Below are positions 7,692 through 17,154 of a DNA stretch of 64,000 nt, in pieces (within the stretch, counting starts at the first letter, position 1; every line of letters starts with the position of its first letter). The notes under the pieces were generated by a model. The model was not told the DNA's origin, searched no databases, and was given only the letters and a program-made list of their open reading frames with translations. The DNA lies in the NCBI GenBank assembly GCA_034664125.1, contig JAXDIG010000050.1, positions 1 to 64,000 of the forward strand, in the 5' to 3' direction. The translations under genes were made by a program, and so were the position numbers. This DNA comes from JACVRW01 sp034664125. GTDB taxonomy: Bacteria; Actinomycetota; Thermoleophilia; Solirubrobacterales; Thermoleophilaceae.

Positions 7692-8734
7692 GCGTCGTGA
7701 TCGAACGCCACGAGGTGCTCGACTCGCTCGTCGACGACGTGCGCGACGGCCTGACGCGCTCGCTCAAGGAGCTTCCCCCCAAGTACTTCTACGACGAGCG
7801 CGGCTCGGAGCTGTTCGACCGCATCACCACGCTGCCCGAGTACTACCCGACGCGCTGCGAGCGCCAGATCCTCAACCGCCACGCGCCCCAGATCGTCGAG
7901 GCCAGCGAAGCCGAGGAACTGGTTGAGCTGGGCTCCGGCACCGCCTCGAAGACGCGTGCGCTGCTCTACGCGATGGCCGGTCACGGGTCGCTGCGGCGCT
8001 ACGTGCCGTTCGACTTCGACCCCTCGGTCGTGGAGGCGTGCGCGGCCGAGCTGACGGAGCTCTACCCCGGCCTCGACGTGCATGGCGTGGTGGGCGACTT
8101 CGGCCGCGACCTGCACTGCATCCCCGACGGGCATCGGAGGCTGTTCGCCTTCCTCGGCGGGACGATCGGCAACCTGCTGCCCGACGAGCGCTCCGCCTTC
8201 CTGGCCCAGCTCCGGCGCCAGATGGGCCCAGAGGACCGGCTGGTGATCGGCACGGACCTGGTCAAGGACCGCCACGTGCTGGAGGCCGCCTACAACGACA
8301 GCGAGGGCGTGACCGCCGAGTTCAACCGCAACGTGCTGCGGGTGATCAACGCGGGCCTCGACGCGAACTTCGATCCGGAAGCCTTCGAGCACGTGGCGTT
8401 CTTCGACGAGGCGAACTCGTGGATCGAGATGCGCCTGAGGGCGAACGGGGCGCAGCGGGTGCGAATCGACGGCGCCGACCTCGAGGTGACCTTCGCCGAC
8501 GGCGAGGAGATCCGTACCGAGATCAGCGCCAAGTTCACGCGCGAGGCGGTCGAGCGGGAGCTCCACGACGCCGGCCTGCGCCTCGACGAGTTCTTCACCG
8601 ACGGGTCGGGGCTGTTCGGGCTGGCCTTCGCTAGAGCGGGTGTGCCATCCGGGGGCTCACGCCCCCGGCCCCCCGCGGCAGCCTGGCCGGTTAGAGGGGA
8701 ACTCCGCGGACGGGCACCGGGGAGGTTTGCATGA
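7688..8734 (+). CDS. egtD: L-histidine N-alpha-methyltransferase EgtD, with repeat-derived C-terminal tail
   Basis: 348 aa. EgtD transfers three methyl groups from SAM to histidine to form hercynine, the substrate of EgtB. Motifs: KYFYDERGSELFDRITTLPEYYPTR is the signature N-terminal stretch (here cited by its ends, residues ~30-54), LVELGSGTASKTR is SAM motif I, FLGGTIGNLLP and LVIGTDLVKD follow, and FFTDGSGLFGLAFA ends the conserved domain near residue 316. The remaining ~32 residues are Pro/Arg/Gly-rich and are encoded by the CCGGGGGC hairpin repeat at 8649 and by antisense of the next gene. egtA, egtC and egtE are not present here. Confidence 0.94.
   Translation: MSVVIERHEVLDSLVDDVRDGLTRSLKELPPKYFYDERGSELFDRITTLPEYYPTRCERQILNRHAPQIVEASEAEELVELGSGTASKTRALLYAMAGHGSLRRYVPFDFDPSVVEACAAELTELYPGLDVHGVVGDFGRDLHCIPDGHRRLFAFLGGTIGNLLPDERSAFLAQLRRQMGPEDRLVIGTDLVKDRHVLEAAYNDSEGVTAEFNRNVLRVINAGLDANFDPEAFEHVAFFDEANSWIEMRLRANGAQRVRIDGADLEVTFADGEEIRTEISAKFTREAVERELHDAGLRLDEFFTDGSGLFGLAFARAGVPSGGSRPRPPAAAWPVRGELRGRAPGRFA
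8649..8668. repeat. CCGGGGGC-TCAC-GCCCCCGG hairpin repeat inside the 3' end of egtD
   Basis: A perfect 8-bp stem with a four-base TCAC loop, the same stem as both units of the 1605-1690 duplication (loop TCGC there). It lies between the end of the conserved EgtD domain and the stop codon, and 22 bases before the 3' end of the convergent regulator gene. Confidence 0.8.
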
Positions 8735-9158
8735 TCGACGAGGTCGTCTGGCCGTAGACGGCGAACTGGTCGATCACCTCCTCGAGGTGCTCGACGTCGC
8801 GGACGTAGGCCTTCATGAAGTAGCAGTCCTCGCCGGTGATGCGGTGGCACTCGACCACCTCGGGGGTCCGCTGGGCCAGCTCCGCCACCTTGTGCAGTTC
8901 GCGGGGCGCCGGCCGGATGCGAACCACCACTCCGAGCGTGAAGCCGACGGCGCGCGGATCGACCTCGGCGCGGTACCCGGTGATCACGCCGGCCTCCTCG
9001 AGGCGTCCCAGCCGCTCGGCCACGGCCGGCGACGAGAGGCCGACGCGGCGCCCGAGCTCCGCGAACGAGAGGCGCGCGTCCCGCTGCAGCTCGGCGAGCA
9101 GGCGGCGGTTGGCGTCATCGAGGGTGTTTACGTCGTTTTGCCTTCGATTCGCAGGCAT
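8691..9158 (-). CDS. Lrp/AsnC-family transcriptional regulator
   Basis: 155 aa, ATG at 9158 (the frame stays open upstream but without family similarity). Residues ~12-60 form an AsnC winged HTH (LDDANRRLLAELQRDARLSF, GLSSPAVAERLGRLEEAGVI), and ~70-145 a RAM ligand-binding domain (GVVVRIRP, VVECHRITGEDCYFMKAYV). Such proteins bind amino acids and often control a divergent transporter. The divergent neighbour is an EamA exporter whose start is 63 bases away, so this regulator probably controls it and itself. Its 3' end overlaps egtD by 44 bases. Confidence 0.93.
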   Translation of the reverse strand: MPANRRQNDVNTLDDANRRLLAELQRDARLSFAELGRRVGLSSPAVAERLGRLEEAGVITGYRAEVDPRAVGFTLGVVVRIRPAPRELHKVAELAQRTPEVVECHRITGEDCYFMKAYVRDVEHLEEVIDQFAVYGQTTSSIMQTSPVPVRGVPL

Positions 9159-10090
9159 GCCTCGCAGATTACCTTGAACTGAGGCTATGAAGGCAGGTGC
9201 CGGCGAGGGAAGCTGTTTCGGATGACCGACCGCGTTCCCCCACACGCCTACTTTCTCGTCAGCGCCGTCTTCCACTACCTCGGCCCCGCGTTCGCGGTGC
9301 TGCTGTTCGTGCGGGTGGACGTGCTCGGGGTGGCGTGGCTGCGGATCGCCGCCGCGGCGCTCGTGTTCGCGCTCTGGCGCCGTCCCTGGCGGACGTTCGC
9401 CCGCGCCGACCGCTCCGGCCGCCGCCTGCTGCTCGGGTGGGGAGCAGTGCTCGCGGTGATGAACTGCTCCTTCTACATGGCGATCGACCGGCTGCCGCTG
9501 GCGACGGTGGCGGCGATCGAGTTCCTGCCGGTCGTGGCGCTGGCGGCCTTCGGGGCGCGCACGCCCCGCAACCTGGCGGCGCTGCTGCTGGCGGTGCCCG
9601 GCGTGTACCTCCTGACCGGGGTGCGGCTGGAGGGCGAGGCGCTCGGCGTGGCCCTCGCGTTCGCGAACGCCGGGCTGTTCGCGGTCTACATCGTGCTGGC
9701 CCACCGGGTGGCGCAGCTGGGGTCGTTCAGCGGCATCGACGGCCTGGCCGCGTCGATGCTGGTGGCGCTGGTGGTGGTGACCCCGCTGGCCGGCTGGGCT
9801 GCGGTGCCGGCATTCGGGGACCCGCTCGCCCTGCTCGCGGGCGTAGGCGTGGGCATCTCGTCCTCGGTGATCCCGTACATCAGCGACCAGCTGGCAATGC
9901 GCCGGCTGGCGCGGGCCACCTACGCGCTGATGGTTTCGCTGCTGCCCGCGACCGCGACGGTGATCGGCGTGGTCGTGCTCGCGCAGGTGCCGTCGTGGAA
10001 CGAGGCGCTCGGCGTGGCGCTGGTGATCGCCGGCGTGGCGGCGCACCGCGAGCGCGAGGAGGTCGGTCCGGCGTTAGGCTGCGCCGCGCC

Positions 10091-10840
<750 letters not shown>

Positions 10841-10903
10841 CCTTTCGAGTAGCCCGCTCGCGACGCTTTCCCCTCCCCCAAGTACCAGGAGCCCGATACC
10901 TCA

Positions 10904-12067
10904 ATGCCCGAAGCAGTCATCGTCGACGCAGTTCGCACGCCCATCGGCCGCGCATTCAAGGGCTCTCTCGCCCAGCTGCGCCCGGACGAGATGGGCGCCT
11001 TCGTGGTGGACGCGCTACTCGAGCGCAACCCGGAGGTCGATCCGGAGCTGATCGAAGAGGTGTACTGCGGTGTGGGCCTCCCGCAGGGCCTTCAGGGATT
11101 CAACATGGGCCGCATCATCGCCCTGCTCTCGAAGAAGCTCCCGCTGAGCGTGAACGGCGCCACCGTGTCGCGTTACTGCGCGTCCAGCCTCGAATCGATC
11201 CGCCAGGCCTCGAACGCCATCGTCGCCGGTCAGGGCGACGCGTACATCGCCGCCGGCGTGGAGTGGGTGTCGCGCTACAACGAGGCGGTCGAGGGCGCCC
11301 GCCCGCAGGACCAGAACGACAAGCTCCAGGGCCGCAACGGGCAGCCCGACGCGTACATCTCGATGGGCATCACGGCGGAGAACGTGGCGGACCGCTACGA
11401 GGTCAGCCGCGCCGACATGGACAAGTACGCCCAGCGCTCGCAGGAGCTGGCCGTGCAGTCGCAGGAGAACGGCTACTTCGACCGCGAGATCGTGCCCGTG
11501 ACGCTGCCGGACGGCACCACGATCGCCGCGGACGACGGGCCGCGCGCCAGCTCGACGCTCGAGAAGCTGTCCCAGCTCGATCCCGCCTTCCGGGAGGGCG
11601 GCAAGGTGACCGCCGGCAACTCCTGTCCGCTCAACGACGGCGCGGCCGCGGTGCTGGTGATGTCGGCCGACAAGGCCGCCGAGCTGGGGCTGAAGCCGCG
11701 CGCACGCGTGATCACGTCGGCCACGGCGGCGATCGAGCCCGAGTACATGGGCGTGGCGCCGATCGGCGCGATCCGCAAGGTGCTCGACCGCGCCGGCATG
11801 AAGATCGAGGACGTGGACACGGTGGAGCTGAACGAGGCGTTCGCCGCCCAGGTGATCCCGATCATGGACGAGTGCGACATCCCGCTGGAGAAGATGAACC
11901 CCCACGGCGGGGCGATCGCCCTCGGCCACCCCTTCGGCATGACCGGCGCCCGCATCATGACCACGCTGCTCAACGGCCTCGAAACCGACGACAAGACGAT
12001 CGGGCTCGAAACCATGTGCGTGGCCGGCGGGCAGGGCCAGGCGATGCTGGTGGAGCGCTTGAACTAG
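10904..12067 (+). CDS. Acetyl-CoA C-acyltransferase (thiolase)
   Basis: 387 aa, full thiolase length. It cleaves 3-ketoacyl-CoA with CoA (or condenses two acyl-CoAs). The nucleophilic Cys is C92 in SRYCASSLESIR, the active-site His is in GHPFGMTGAR and the second Cys in MCVAGGQGQAM; NEAFAAQ is also intact. AGGAG lies 12 bases before the ATG. The upstream SDR probably supplies its 3-ketoacyl-CoA substrate. Whether it is a biosynthetic or degradative thiolase cannot be decided from the sequence. Confidence 0.95.
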   Translation: MPEAVIVDAVRTPIGRAFKGSLAQLRPDEMGAFVVDALLERNPEVDPELIEEVYCGVGLPQGLQGFNMGRIIALLSKKLPLSVNGATVSRYCASSLESIRQASNAIVAGQGDAYIAAGVEWVSRYNEAVEGARPQDQNDKLQGRNGQPDAYISMGITAENVADRYEVSRADMDKYAQRSQELAVQSQENGYFDREIVPVTLPDGTTIAADDGPRASSTLEKLSQLDPAFREGGKVTAGNSCPLNDGAAAVLVMSADKAAELGLKPRARVITSATAAIEPEYMGVAPIGAIRKVLDRAGMKIEDVDTVELNEAFAAQVIPIMDECDIPLEKMNPHGGAIALGHPFGMTGARIMTTLLNGLETDDKTIGLETMCVAGGQGQAMLVERLN

Positions 12068-12077
12068 GAGCCGCTGC

Positions 12078-12244
12078 GGTTGCGGCGTTCGCGGCCCGCG
12101 AGCGAACTGCGGCAACCACGCTCGGCCCGCTCGGGGGGTGGGCCCCGAACGTCAGACATGGCAACCATTTGGGGGCCCACCCTCTGGCCGGACGGCCGGC
12201 GGGATCCTTCCGGATGCCCTCCCTGGTTGCTGCCGTTCAGCAAC
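12078..12244. repeat. Composite intergenic repeat, locus A (three hairpins, GAACGTCAGACAT loop)
   Basis: The whole gap between the convergent thiolase and hydrolase genes is structured. GGTTGC.. (12078-12092) pairs imperfectly with GCGAACTGCGGCAACC (12102-12117). A perfect 11-bp stem GGGTGGGCCCC (12136-12146) / GGGGCCCACCC (12172-12182) encloses a 25-base loop starting GAACGTCAGACATGGC. GTTGCTG (12226-12232) / CAGCAAC (12238-12244) forms a third hairpin abutting the hydrolase stop. The outer parts 12102-12118 and 12224-12241 are inverted copies of the motif also found at 24685, 41120, 45442, 45624 and 60801. The loop and stem recur at 61056-61106. Confidence 0.8.
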
Positions 12245-12245
12245 G

Positions 12246-13130
12246 CTAGGCCGCCGCGGCGCTTCGCTCGCGCGCGAACTCCCCGATCAGCTCCGCCAGC
12301 CGCTCCGGCCGGTCCTCGGCCGCGAACGTGCGTGCTCCCTCGATCCATTCGAGCCGGGCGCCCGGGATCACCTTGGCCAGCCGTTCGGCGTGCTCGGTCG
12401 GGAAGAAGCGGTCGCGCTCCGACCACGCGATCAGCGCCGGGCGGTCCCACCGGGCCAGCTTCGCCGCGGCGTCCAGCGTGTACGTCGGGTCGAGCCCGCC
12501 GAGCACCTTGCGCACGTCGCGGCGGATCTCGCGGCGCGTGAGCACGGGCAGCACATATGAGTCCTCGGCCTCGCGGTCGATCGGCCCTGTGGTGAGCCAG
12601 CCGTAGGCGATCGGGAGGCGGCGCAGCGGGCGCAGACGCAGGCTGCCGAAGGCCAGCGGGATCGCGCCCGGGATGCGGGCCGGCGCCAGCACGATCCGGA
12701 AGAAGCGCGGCGGGAAGTTCTCGAAGGCGTCGCAGGAGGTGAGCACCAGCGCGCCGATCCGCTCCGGCCTGCGCGTGGCCACGATCTGGCTGAGCGCACC
12801 GCCGGTGTCGTTGCCGACCAGCGTGACGTCGGTGAGCTCGAGCGCCGCCAGCGAGTCGGCGATCAGGTCGGCCAGCGCCGGCGGGCGCAGGTCGGCGTCC
12901 TTGGCCATCGGCTCGAGGTGCGAGCCGAGCGGCAGGTCGAGGGTCACACGGGTGTGGCCGTCGAGCCGCGGCACGACCTTGCGCCACAGGTTGGCGTTGA
13001 CCAGTGCGCCGTGCACGAAGACGATCGGCGGGCCCTCCCCGGTCACGTGGGCGCGGACGCGCCGGCCGCCGCCGAGGTCGAGCGCGCTGGACGCGCCGAG
13101 GTCCGGCGAGCGCCAGTCAGCGAAGCTCAT
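12246..13130 (-). CDS. Alpha/beta-hydrolase with Asp nucleophile position
   Basis: 294 aa. Oxyanion-hole string FVHGALVNANLW (~38-49), nucleophile elbow LVGNDTGG with D108 where esterases have Ser, as in haloalkane dehalogenase and epoxide hydrolase relatives, and an acidic residue in WSERDRFFPTEHAERL. At the usual histidine position the sequence reads IEGARTFAAEDRPE, with no His, a pattern I know from a group of actinobacterial hydrolase-like proteins. Catalysis is therefore uncertain. Its ATG overlaps the TGA of the upstream quinone oxidoreductase gene (ATGA), so the two form an operon. Confidence 0.88.
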   Translation of the reverse strand: MSFADWRSPDLGASSALDLGGGRRVRAHVTGEGPPIVFVHGALVNANLWRKVVPRLDGHTRVTLDLPLGSHLEPMAKDADLRPPALADLIADSLAALELTDVTLVGNDTGGALSQIVATRRPERIGALVLTSCDAFENFPPRFFRIVLAPARIPGAIPLAFGSLRLRPLRRLPIAYGWLTTGPIDREAEDSYVLPVLTRREIRRDVRKVLGGLDPTYTLDAAAKLARWDRPALIAWSERDRFFPTEHAERLAKVIPGARLEWIEGARTFAAEDRPERLAELIGEFARERSAAAA

Positions 13131-14080
13131 GGGGCTCCTTCCAGCAGTAGGACGATCTTGCCCAGCTTGCCGCCGGCCTGGAACCGGCTGTAGGCCTGCT
13201 CGACCTCGTCGAGGCCGAACGTGGCCGCCACCGGCACCACCAGGCGGCCCGCCTCGAACAGCGGCAGCACCTCCTTCTCCAACAGCCTCATCGCGATCGC
13301 CTTCTCCTCCAGCGGCCGGGCTCGCAGCGTCGAGCCGTGGATGCGGGCTCGCTTGCCCATCACCGCGAGCAGGTTGATCTCCGCAACGGGACCGCTGCCG
13401 TGCACCCCGATCACCGCGATGCGGCCCCGGGTGGCCAGCGACTGCAGGTTCTCCGCGAGGTTGCCGGCGCCGACCAGCTCCAGCACCACGTCGAAGGGGC
13501 CGTGCTCGGAGAAGCCCTCCGGCGCGATCGCCTTGGCGCCGAGCTCCTCCACCCGCGGGCGCAGCTCCTCCCGGCGCACGGTGGCGGTCACCCGGGCGCC
13601 GCTCTCGCGGCCGAGCTGGAGGGCCGCGGTGCCCACACCGCCCGCCGCGCCGTGGACGAGCAGATGCTCGCCCGGACGTAGGCCGGCCTGGCTGAAGACG
13701 GCGTCGTGTGCGGTCAGAAAGACCTCTGGCAGCCCGCCGGCCTGGGGCCAGTCGAGCCCCTCCGGGACCGGCATGGCCTCGCGCTCATGGAGCACCGCCA
13801 GCTCGGCCTGGGCGCCGCCGCCCACCACGGCCATCACCCGGTCGCCGACCTCGAAGCGCCGAGCGTCGGGTCCCAGAGCGGCCACCTCACCGGCCAGCTC
13901 CATGCCCGGGATGTCAGGCGGCCAGCCGGGCGGAGCGGGGTAGTGGCCGCGCACCTGGAGCATGTCGGCACCGTTCAGTCCCGCCGCCCGCACACGCACC
14001 AGCACCTCGCCGCGCCCCGCTTCGGGGTCGGGGCGCTCCTCCACCACCAGCCGCCCGTCCTGGATCGTTACGGCGCGCAC
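13127..14080 (-). CDS. NADPH:quinone oxidoreductase / zinc-independent MDR-family dehydrogenase
   Basis: 317 aa from the GTG at 14080 (VRAVTIQDG), preferred over an ATG nine codons upstream. The N-terminal GroES-like domain has AAGLNGADMLQVRGHYPAPPG without the catalytic zinc Cys, as in quinone oxidoreductases; the Rossmann part has LLVHGAAGGVGTAALQLG and VTATVRREE for NADPH. C-terminal IVLLLEGAP is typical. It would reduce quinones or enones. It lies upstream of, and overlaps, the alpha/beta-hydrolase gene. Confidence 0.92.
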   Translation of the reverse strand: MRAVTIQDGRLVVEERPDPEAGRGEVLVRVRAAGLNGADMLQVRGHYPAPPGWPPDIPGMELAGEVAALGPDARRFEVGDRVMAVVGGGAQAELAVLHEREAMPVPEGLDWPQAGGLPEVFLTAHDAVFSQAGLRPGEHLLVHGAAGGVGTAALQLGRESGARVTATVRREELRPRVEELGAKAIAPEGFSEHGPFDVVLELVGAGNLAENLQSLATRGRIAVIGVHGSGPVAEINLLAVMGKRARIHGSTLRARPLEEKAIAMRLLEKEVLPLFEAGRLVVPVAATFGLDEVEQAYSRFQAGGKLGKIVLLLEGAP

Positions 14081-14151
14081 GCCGGGGAATCTACCCGCGT
14101 GGAGCACGAGCTATTTGCCGCCGCTCGTGGTACTAGGTTGTCTTGTCCGCG

Positions 14152-14964
14152 ATGAGCGCCCTGTCCGTGATCTCGCGCAGTTCGCGTCCGCCGCTGTGGC
14201 GGGAGGCGCGTCTCGGCCTCGAGGCCGCGGCCCTGCTGCGCGACCCGATCCTGCGCGGCGAGGGCCTCGGCGACGGCCGCGGGCGCCCGGCGTTCCTGAT
14301 CCCCGGCTTCCTGGCCGGCGACGGCTCGCTCGCCCTGATGTCGAACTGGCTGCGCCGGGCCGGCTACCGGCCCTCCAGGGCGGGGATGCGCGCCAACGTC
14401 GGGTGCTCGGGCGCCGCTCACAAGGGGCTCGAGCAGCGGCTCGAGCGCATCGTCGAAGAGCAGGGACAGCGGGCGGTCGTGATCGGGCAGAGCCGCGGCG
14501 GCAGCATGGCGAAGGTGCTCGCGGTCCGCCGTCCCGACCTGATCTGCGGCCTGGTCACGCTGGGCTCCCCGCACGTGGACCCGCTCGCCGTCCACCCGCT
14601 CGTGCGGCTGCAGCTGGAAGCCGTCAGCCGGCTCGGATCGCTGGGGGCGCCCGGGCTGTTCAGGCGCTCCTGCCTCAACGGCGACTGCTGCGCCTCCTTC
14701 TGGGACGACCTGGCCGCGCCGCTGAGGTCGCGGGTCGGGTTCGTGGCGGTCTACTCGCGCAGCGACGGGATCGTGGACTGGAAGGCCTGCCTGGACCCGT
14801 GCGCCGACGCGCACGTGGAGGTCCGCGCCAGCCACTGCGGCATGGCCGTCAGCCCCGCGGCGTGGCGCGCGGTGGCCGAGGCGCTCGAGCGCTTCGGCCG
14901 GGCTGAAGGGCACAGGCAGGTCGCGAAAGCTCCAAGAGTGCGCAACCTTCGGCGAGTTGCCTAG
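14152..14964 (+). CDS. Alpha/beta-hydrolase (lipase-like)
   Basis: 270 aa from the ATG at 14152 (a TTG three codons earlier is possible). FLIPGFLAGDGSLALMSNWL resembles the HG-type oxyanion loop and first strand, VIGQSRGGSMAKVLAVR is a GxSxG nucleophile elbow, LVTLGSPHVDPL follows, and AVYSRSDGIVDWKACLD holds the acid residue with ASHCGMAVSP as the likely His region. This is the pattern of triacylglycerol lipase/PGAP1-like hydrolases. No signal peptide is visible. Substrate unknown. Confidence 0.86.
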   Translation: MSALSVISRSSRPPLWREARLGLEAAALLRDPILRGEGLGDGRGRPAFLIPGFLAGDGSLALMSNWLRRAGYRPSRAGMRANVGCSGAAHKGLEQRLERIVEEQGQRAVVIGQSRGGSMAKVLAVRRPDLICGLVTLGSPHVDPLAVHPLVRLQLEAVSRLGSLGAPGLFRRSCLNGDCCASFWDDLAAPLRSRVGFVAVYSRSDGIVDWKACLDPCADAHVEVRASHCGMAVSPAAWRAVAEALERFGRAEGHRQVAKAPRVRNLRRVA

Positions 14965-15018
14965 TGCGAGGACGGCGCCTTCATGGCGCCACCGCCACAC
15001 CGCGTGTATAGGTGAGGG

Positions 15019-16200
15019 GTGCCTCCGAGCGCTTTAGTTGCTCAGTCGGCGCTCAGAGGCAGCGTGAGCGTGTCGACGGACCTGGACTCCCTCGCGTACG
15101 AATGGGAGGAGCTCGCCGAGCGCGTCGACGGCTCCCCGTTCCTGCGGCCGGGCTGGATCCTCCCCTGGCTGCGCGCCTTCGGGACCGGGACGCCCGAGGC
15201 GATCACGGTGCGCCAGGGCGATCAGCTCGCCGCGGTGCTGCCGATGCAGCGCAAGGGCGGCCGGCTCTCCTCGGCGGCCAACTGGCACTCCCCGATCTTC
15301 GGCCCGCTGGCCGCCGACGAGGACGCCCGCGACCTCCTGCTCGACGAGCTCTTCGGCGCCGGCCGTCCCAGCGTCGAGCTGAGCCTGCTCCACGGCGAAA
15401 CCGACCTGCTCGCCCACATCGACCGCTCCGCGCGCGACGCCGGGCGACGGGTGGTCGAGCGCCCGATCTCGGCCTGCCCCGTGGTCGACCTCGCCGGCTG
15501 CTTCGAGGACTACGAGCAGAAGCTGTCGCGCAACCGCCGCAGGAGCCTGCGACGCGGTCGCCGGGCCCTGGAGGAACTGGGCAACGTGACCTTCGAGGTC
15601 CATGACGGCCTCGACGGGTTGGACTCCGAGCTCGAGGAGGTGTTCCGCGTGGAGGCCTCCGGCTGGAAGGGCAAGCGCGGCAGCGCCATCTCCTCGCAGG
15701 CGGAAACCACCCGCTTCTACACCGACATCGCACACTGGGCCGCCGCGCGCGGCTGGCTGCGGCTGTCGTCGCTGCGGCTCGACGGCCGCGCGATCGCGTG
15801 CGACTACTCGATCGAGTTCCAGGGCAGCTGGTACTCGCTCAAGAGCGGCTACGACGAGGACTACCGCCCCTACGGGCCCGGGGCCCTGCTGCTGCGCGAG
15901 CAGCTGCGGCACTGCTTCGAGCGCGGCGCATCTTCGTTGGAGCTGCTCGGCACCGAGGACTCGTTCAAGCTGAGCTGGACCGATCGCTCCTGCGAGCGCA
16001 CGCGTGTGCACGCCTTCGACCGCAGCCCTGCCGGCCTCGCGCACTGGTCGCGGGTGGCCGGCCGCGAGCGCCTGCGCCCTGCCGTCATGTGGCTGCGCAA
16101 GCGGGTGCGCGAGGAGCTCAACAGAGGCCACCACATGTTCGCCTCCGCGCTGGCCACCTGGGACTCGCTGGGCCTCGAAGCCCTGCCGGTCGCGGCCTAG
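15019..16200 (+). CDS. FemAB/CelD (BcsL)-type GNAT acyltransferase
   Basis: 393 aa, GTG start. The protein has the double GNAT fold of the CelD/BcsL acetyltransferase_6 family: DLDSLAYEWEELAERVDGSPF and FLRPGWILPWLRAF at the N-terminus, SRNRRRSLRRGRRALEELG near residue 175, and in the second half GRAIACDYSIEF, WYSLKSGYDEDYRPYGPGALLL, LELLGTEDSFKLSWTDR. Relatives act in exopolysaccharide or cell-envelope modification. Substrate not deducible. It overlaps the convergent methyltransferase gene by four bases. Confidence 0.85.
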   Translation: MPPSALVAQSALRGSVSVSTDLDSLAYEWEELAERVDGSPFLRPGWILPWLRAFGTGTPEAITVRQGDQLAAVLPMQRKGGRLSSAANWHSPIFGPLAADEDARDLLLDELFGAGRPSVELSLLHGETDLLAHIDRSARDAGRRVVERPISACPVVDLAGCFEDYEQKLSRNRRRSLRRGRRALEELGNVTFEVHDGLDGLDSELEEVFRVEASGWKGKRGSAISSQAETTRFYTDIAHWAAARGWLRLSSLRLDGRAIACDYSIEFQGSWYSLKSGYDEDYRPYGPGALLLREQLRHCFERGASSLELLGTEDSFKLSWTDRSCERTRVHAFDRSPAGLAHWSRVAGRERLRPAVMWLRKRVREELNRGHHMFASALATWDSLGLEALPVAA

Positions 16201-16859
16201 CCGGGCTCGAGCACGTAGAGCCTGATGTAGGAGCGCGCCGCCTCGCTGCGGCGCAGCCGCAGCCGCCCCGCCTTGCGCTCGAAGTTGAACCGTCCGGTTG
16301 CCAGCAGCCGGTCGTGCTCCTTCGGGTTGAGGTAGATCAGCCGAATCGTGCGCGGACGGCGGTCCACCGACGCGATCAGCTTGGCGATCACCGCGTCGAA
16401 GGTGGCCCCGCGGAAGGGGTTGTACATGTAGACGACAGTCACGTCGTCGGGGATCTCGTACTCGAGCAGGTCCGCGGTGACCAGCTCGACGTTCTTGCAG
16501 CGCCTCCGGCGGCGGCTCGCGTCGAGGTTGCGCCGCGCGATCGCGTTGAGCTGCCCGGAAACCTCGACTCCGATCACGCGCGCGAACGGATAGCGGGCGG
16601 CGAGCATCAGCACGCGACCCTTCCCCGAGCCGAGATCGAGGAACACGTCGCCGGGCTTCACCTCGCCGGGGCGCAGCATCCGGCGCAGGTCGAGCCAGCC
16701 GGATCCCTCGTAGCCCTCGCGCTCGAAGCCCTCCAGATCCAGGTCCTCCGGCTCGACGACGCCGGTCGTGTCGATCCCGAGCGCGCGCTCGAACAGGCGC
16801 GCTCCAGCTCGCCGCACCGAGGCGAGCCGCCTCCGGAGCGGGCGAGCAAGGCTGGGCAT
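16197..16859 (-). CDS. SAM-dependent methyltransferase (class I)
   Basis: 220 aa. After a basic N-terminus, FLDLGSGKGRVLMLAAR (~73-89) is SAM motif I, VIGVEVSGQLNAIARRNL motif II, and VVYMYNPFRGATF sits at motif IV; the fold resembles the DOT1-like/histone-methyltransferase-like small methyltransferases annotated in actinobacteria. The N-terminal segment GVVEPEDLDLEGFEREGYEGS is acidic and unlike typical substrates domains. Substrate unknown. Confidence 0.85.
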   Translation of the reverse strand: MPSLARPLRRRLASVRRAGARLFERALGIDTTGVVEPEDLDLEGFEREGYEGSGWLDLRRMLRPGEVKPGDVFLDLGSGKGRVLMLAARYPFARVIGVEVSGQLNAIARRNLDASRRRRRCKNVELVTADLLEYEIPDDVTVVYMYNPFRGATFDAVIAKLIASVDRRPRTIRLIYLNPKEHDRLLATGRFNFERKAGRLRLRRSEAARSYIRLYVLEPG

Positions 16860-16889
16860 TCGGCCCGCCAGTGTAAGAGCGCGTGTGAC

Positions 16890-17084
16890 CTAGCGCGTGC
16901 CGCGCGTCCAGTTGCTGATCGAGACGCGCTCGTCGCGGCCGGACGCGCTGCCGGGGCCGTAAGCGCCCGGAGCACCGCCGTAGATCTTCCCGTAGGGCGT
17001 CTCAGCGATACCGCTGCCGCTCACGGTGAAGTAGCCGTAGATGACGCCGATCAGCATCACGATGCAAAAGATGACGATCTCCAT
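16890..17084 (-). CDS. Small single-span membrane protein
   Basis: 64 aa from ATG 17084 (ATG 17096 would add MLAT). Residues 1-20 form one transmembrane helix (MEIVIFCIVMLIGVIYGYF); the rest is Gly/Ser/Tyr-rich (GKIYGGAPGAYGPGSASG) and would face outside or inside as a short tail. I do not recognise a family. It lies 30 bases upstream of the methyltransferase in the same direction. Confidence 0.7.
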   Translation of the reverse strand: MEIVIFCIVMLIGVIYGYFTVSGSGIAETPYGKIYGGAPGAYGPGSASGRDERVSISNWTRGTR

Positions 17085-17154
17085 GGTCGCCAGCATCCCG
17101 CGCCGCCGGCTGCCGCTCTGTGACGTGCGTCACGCTCGCGTAGCCTCCGCCCCC

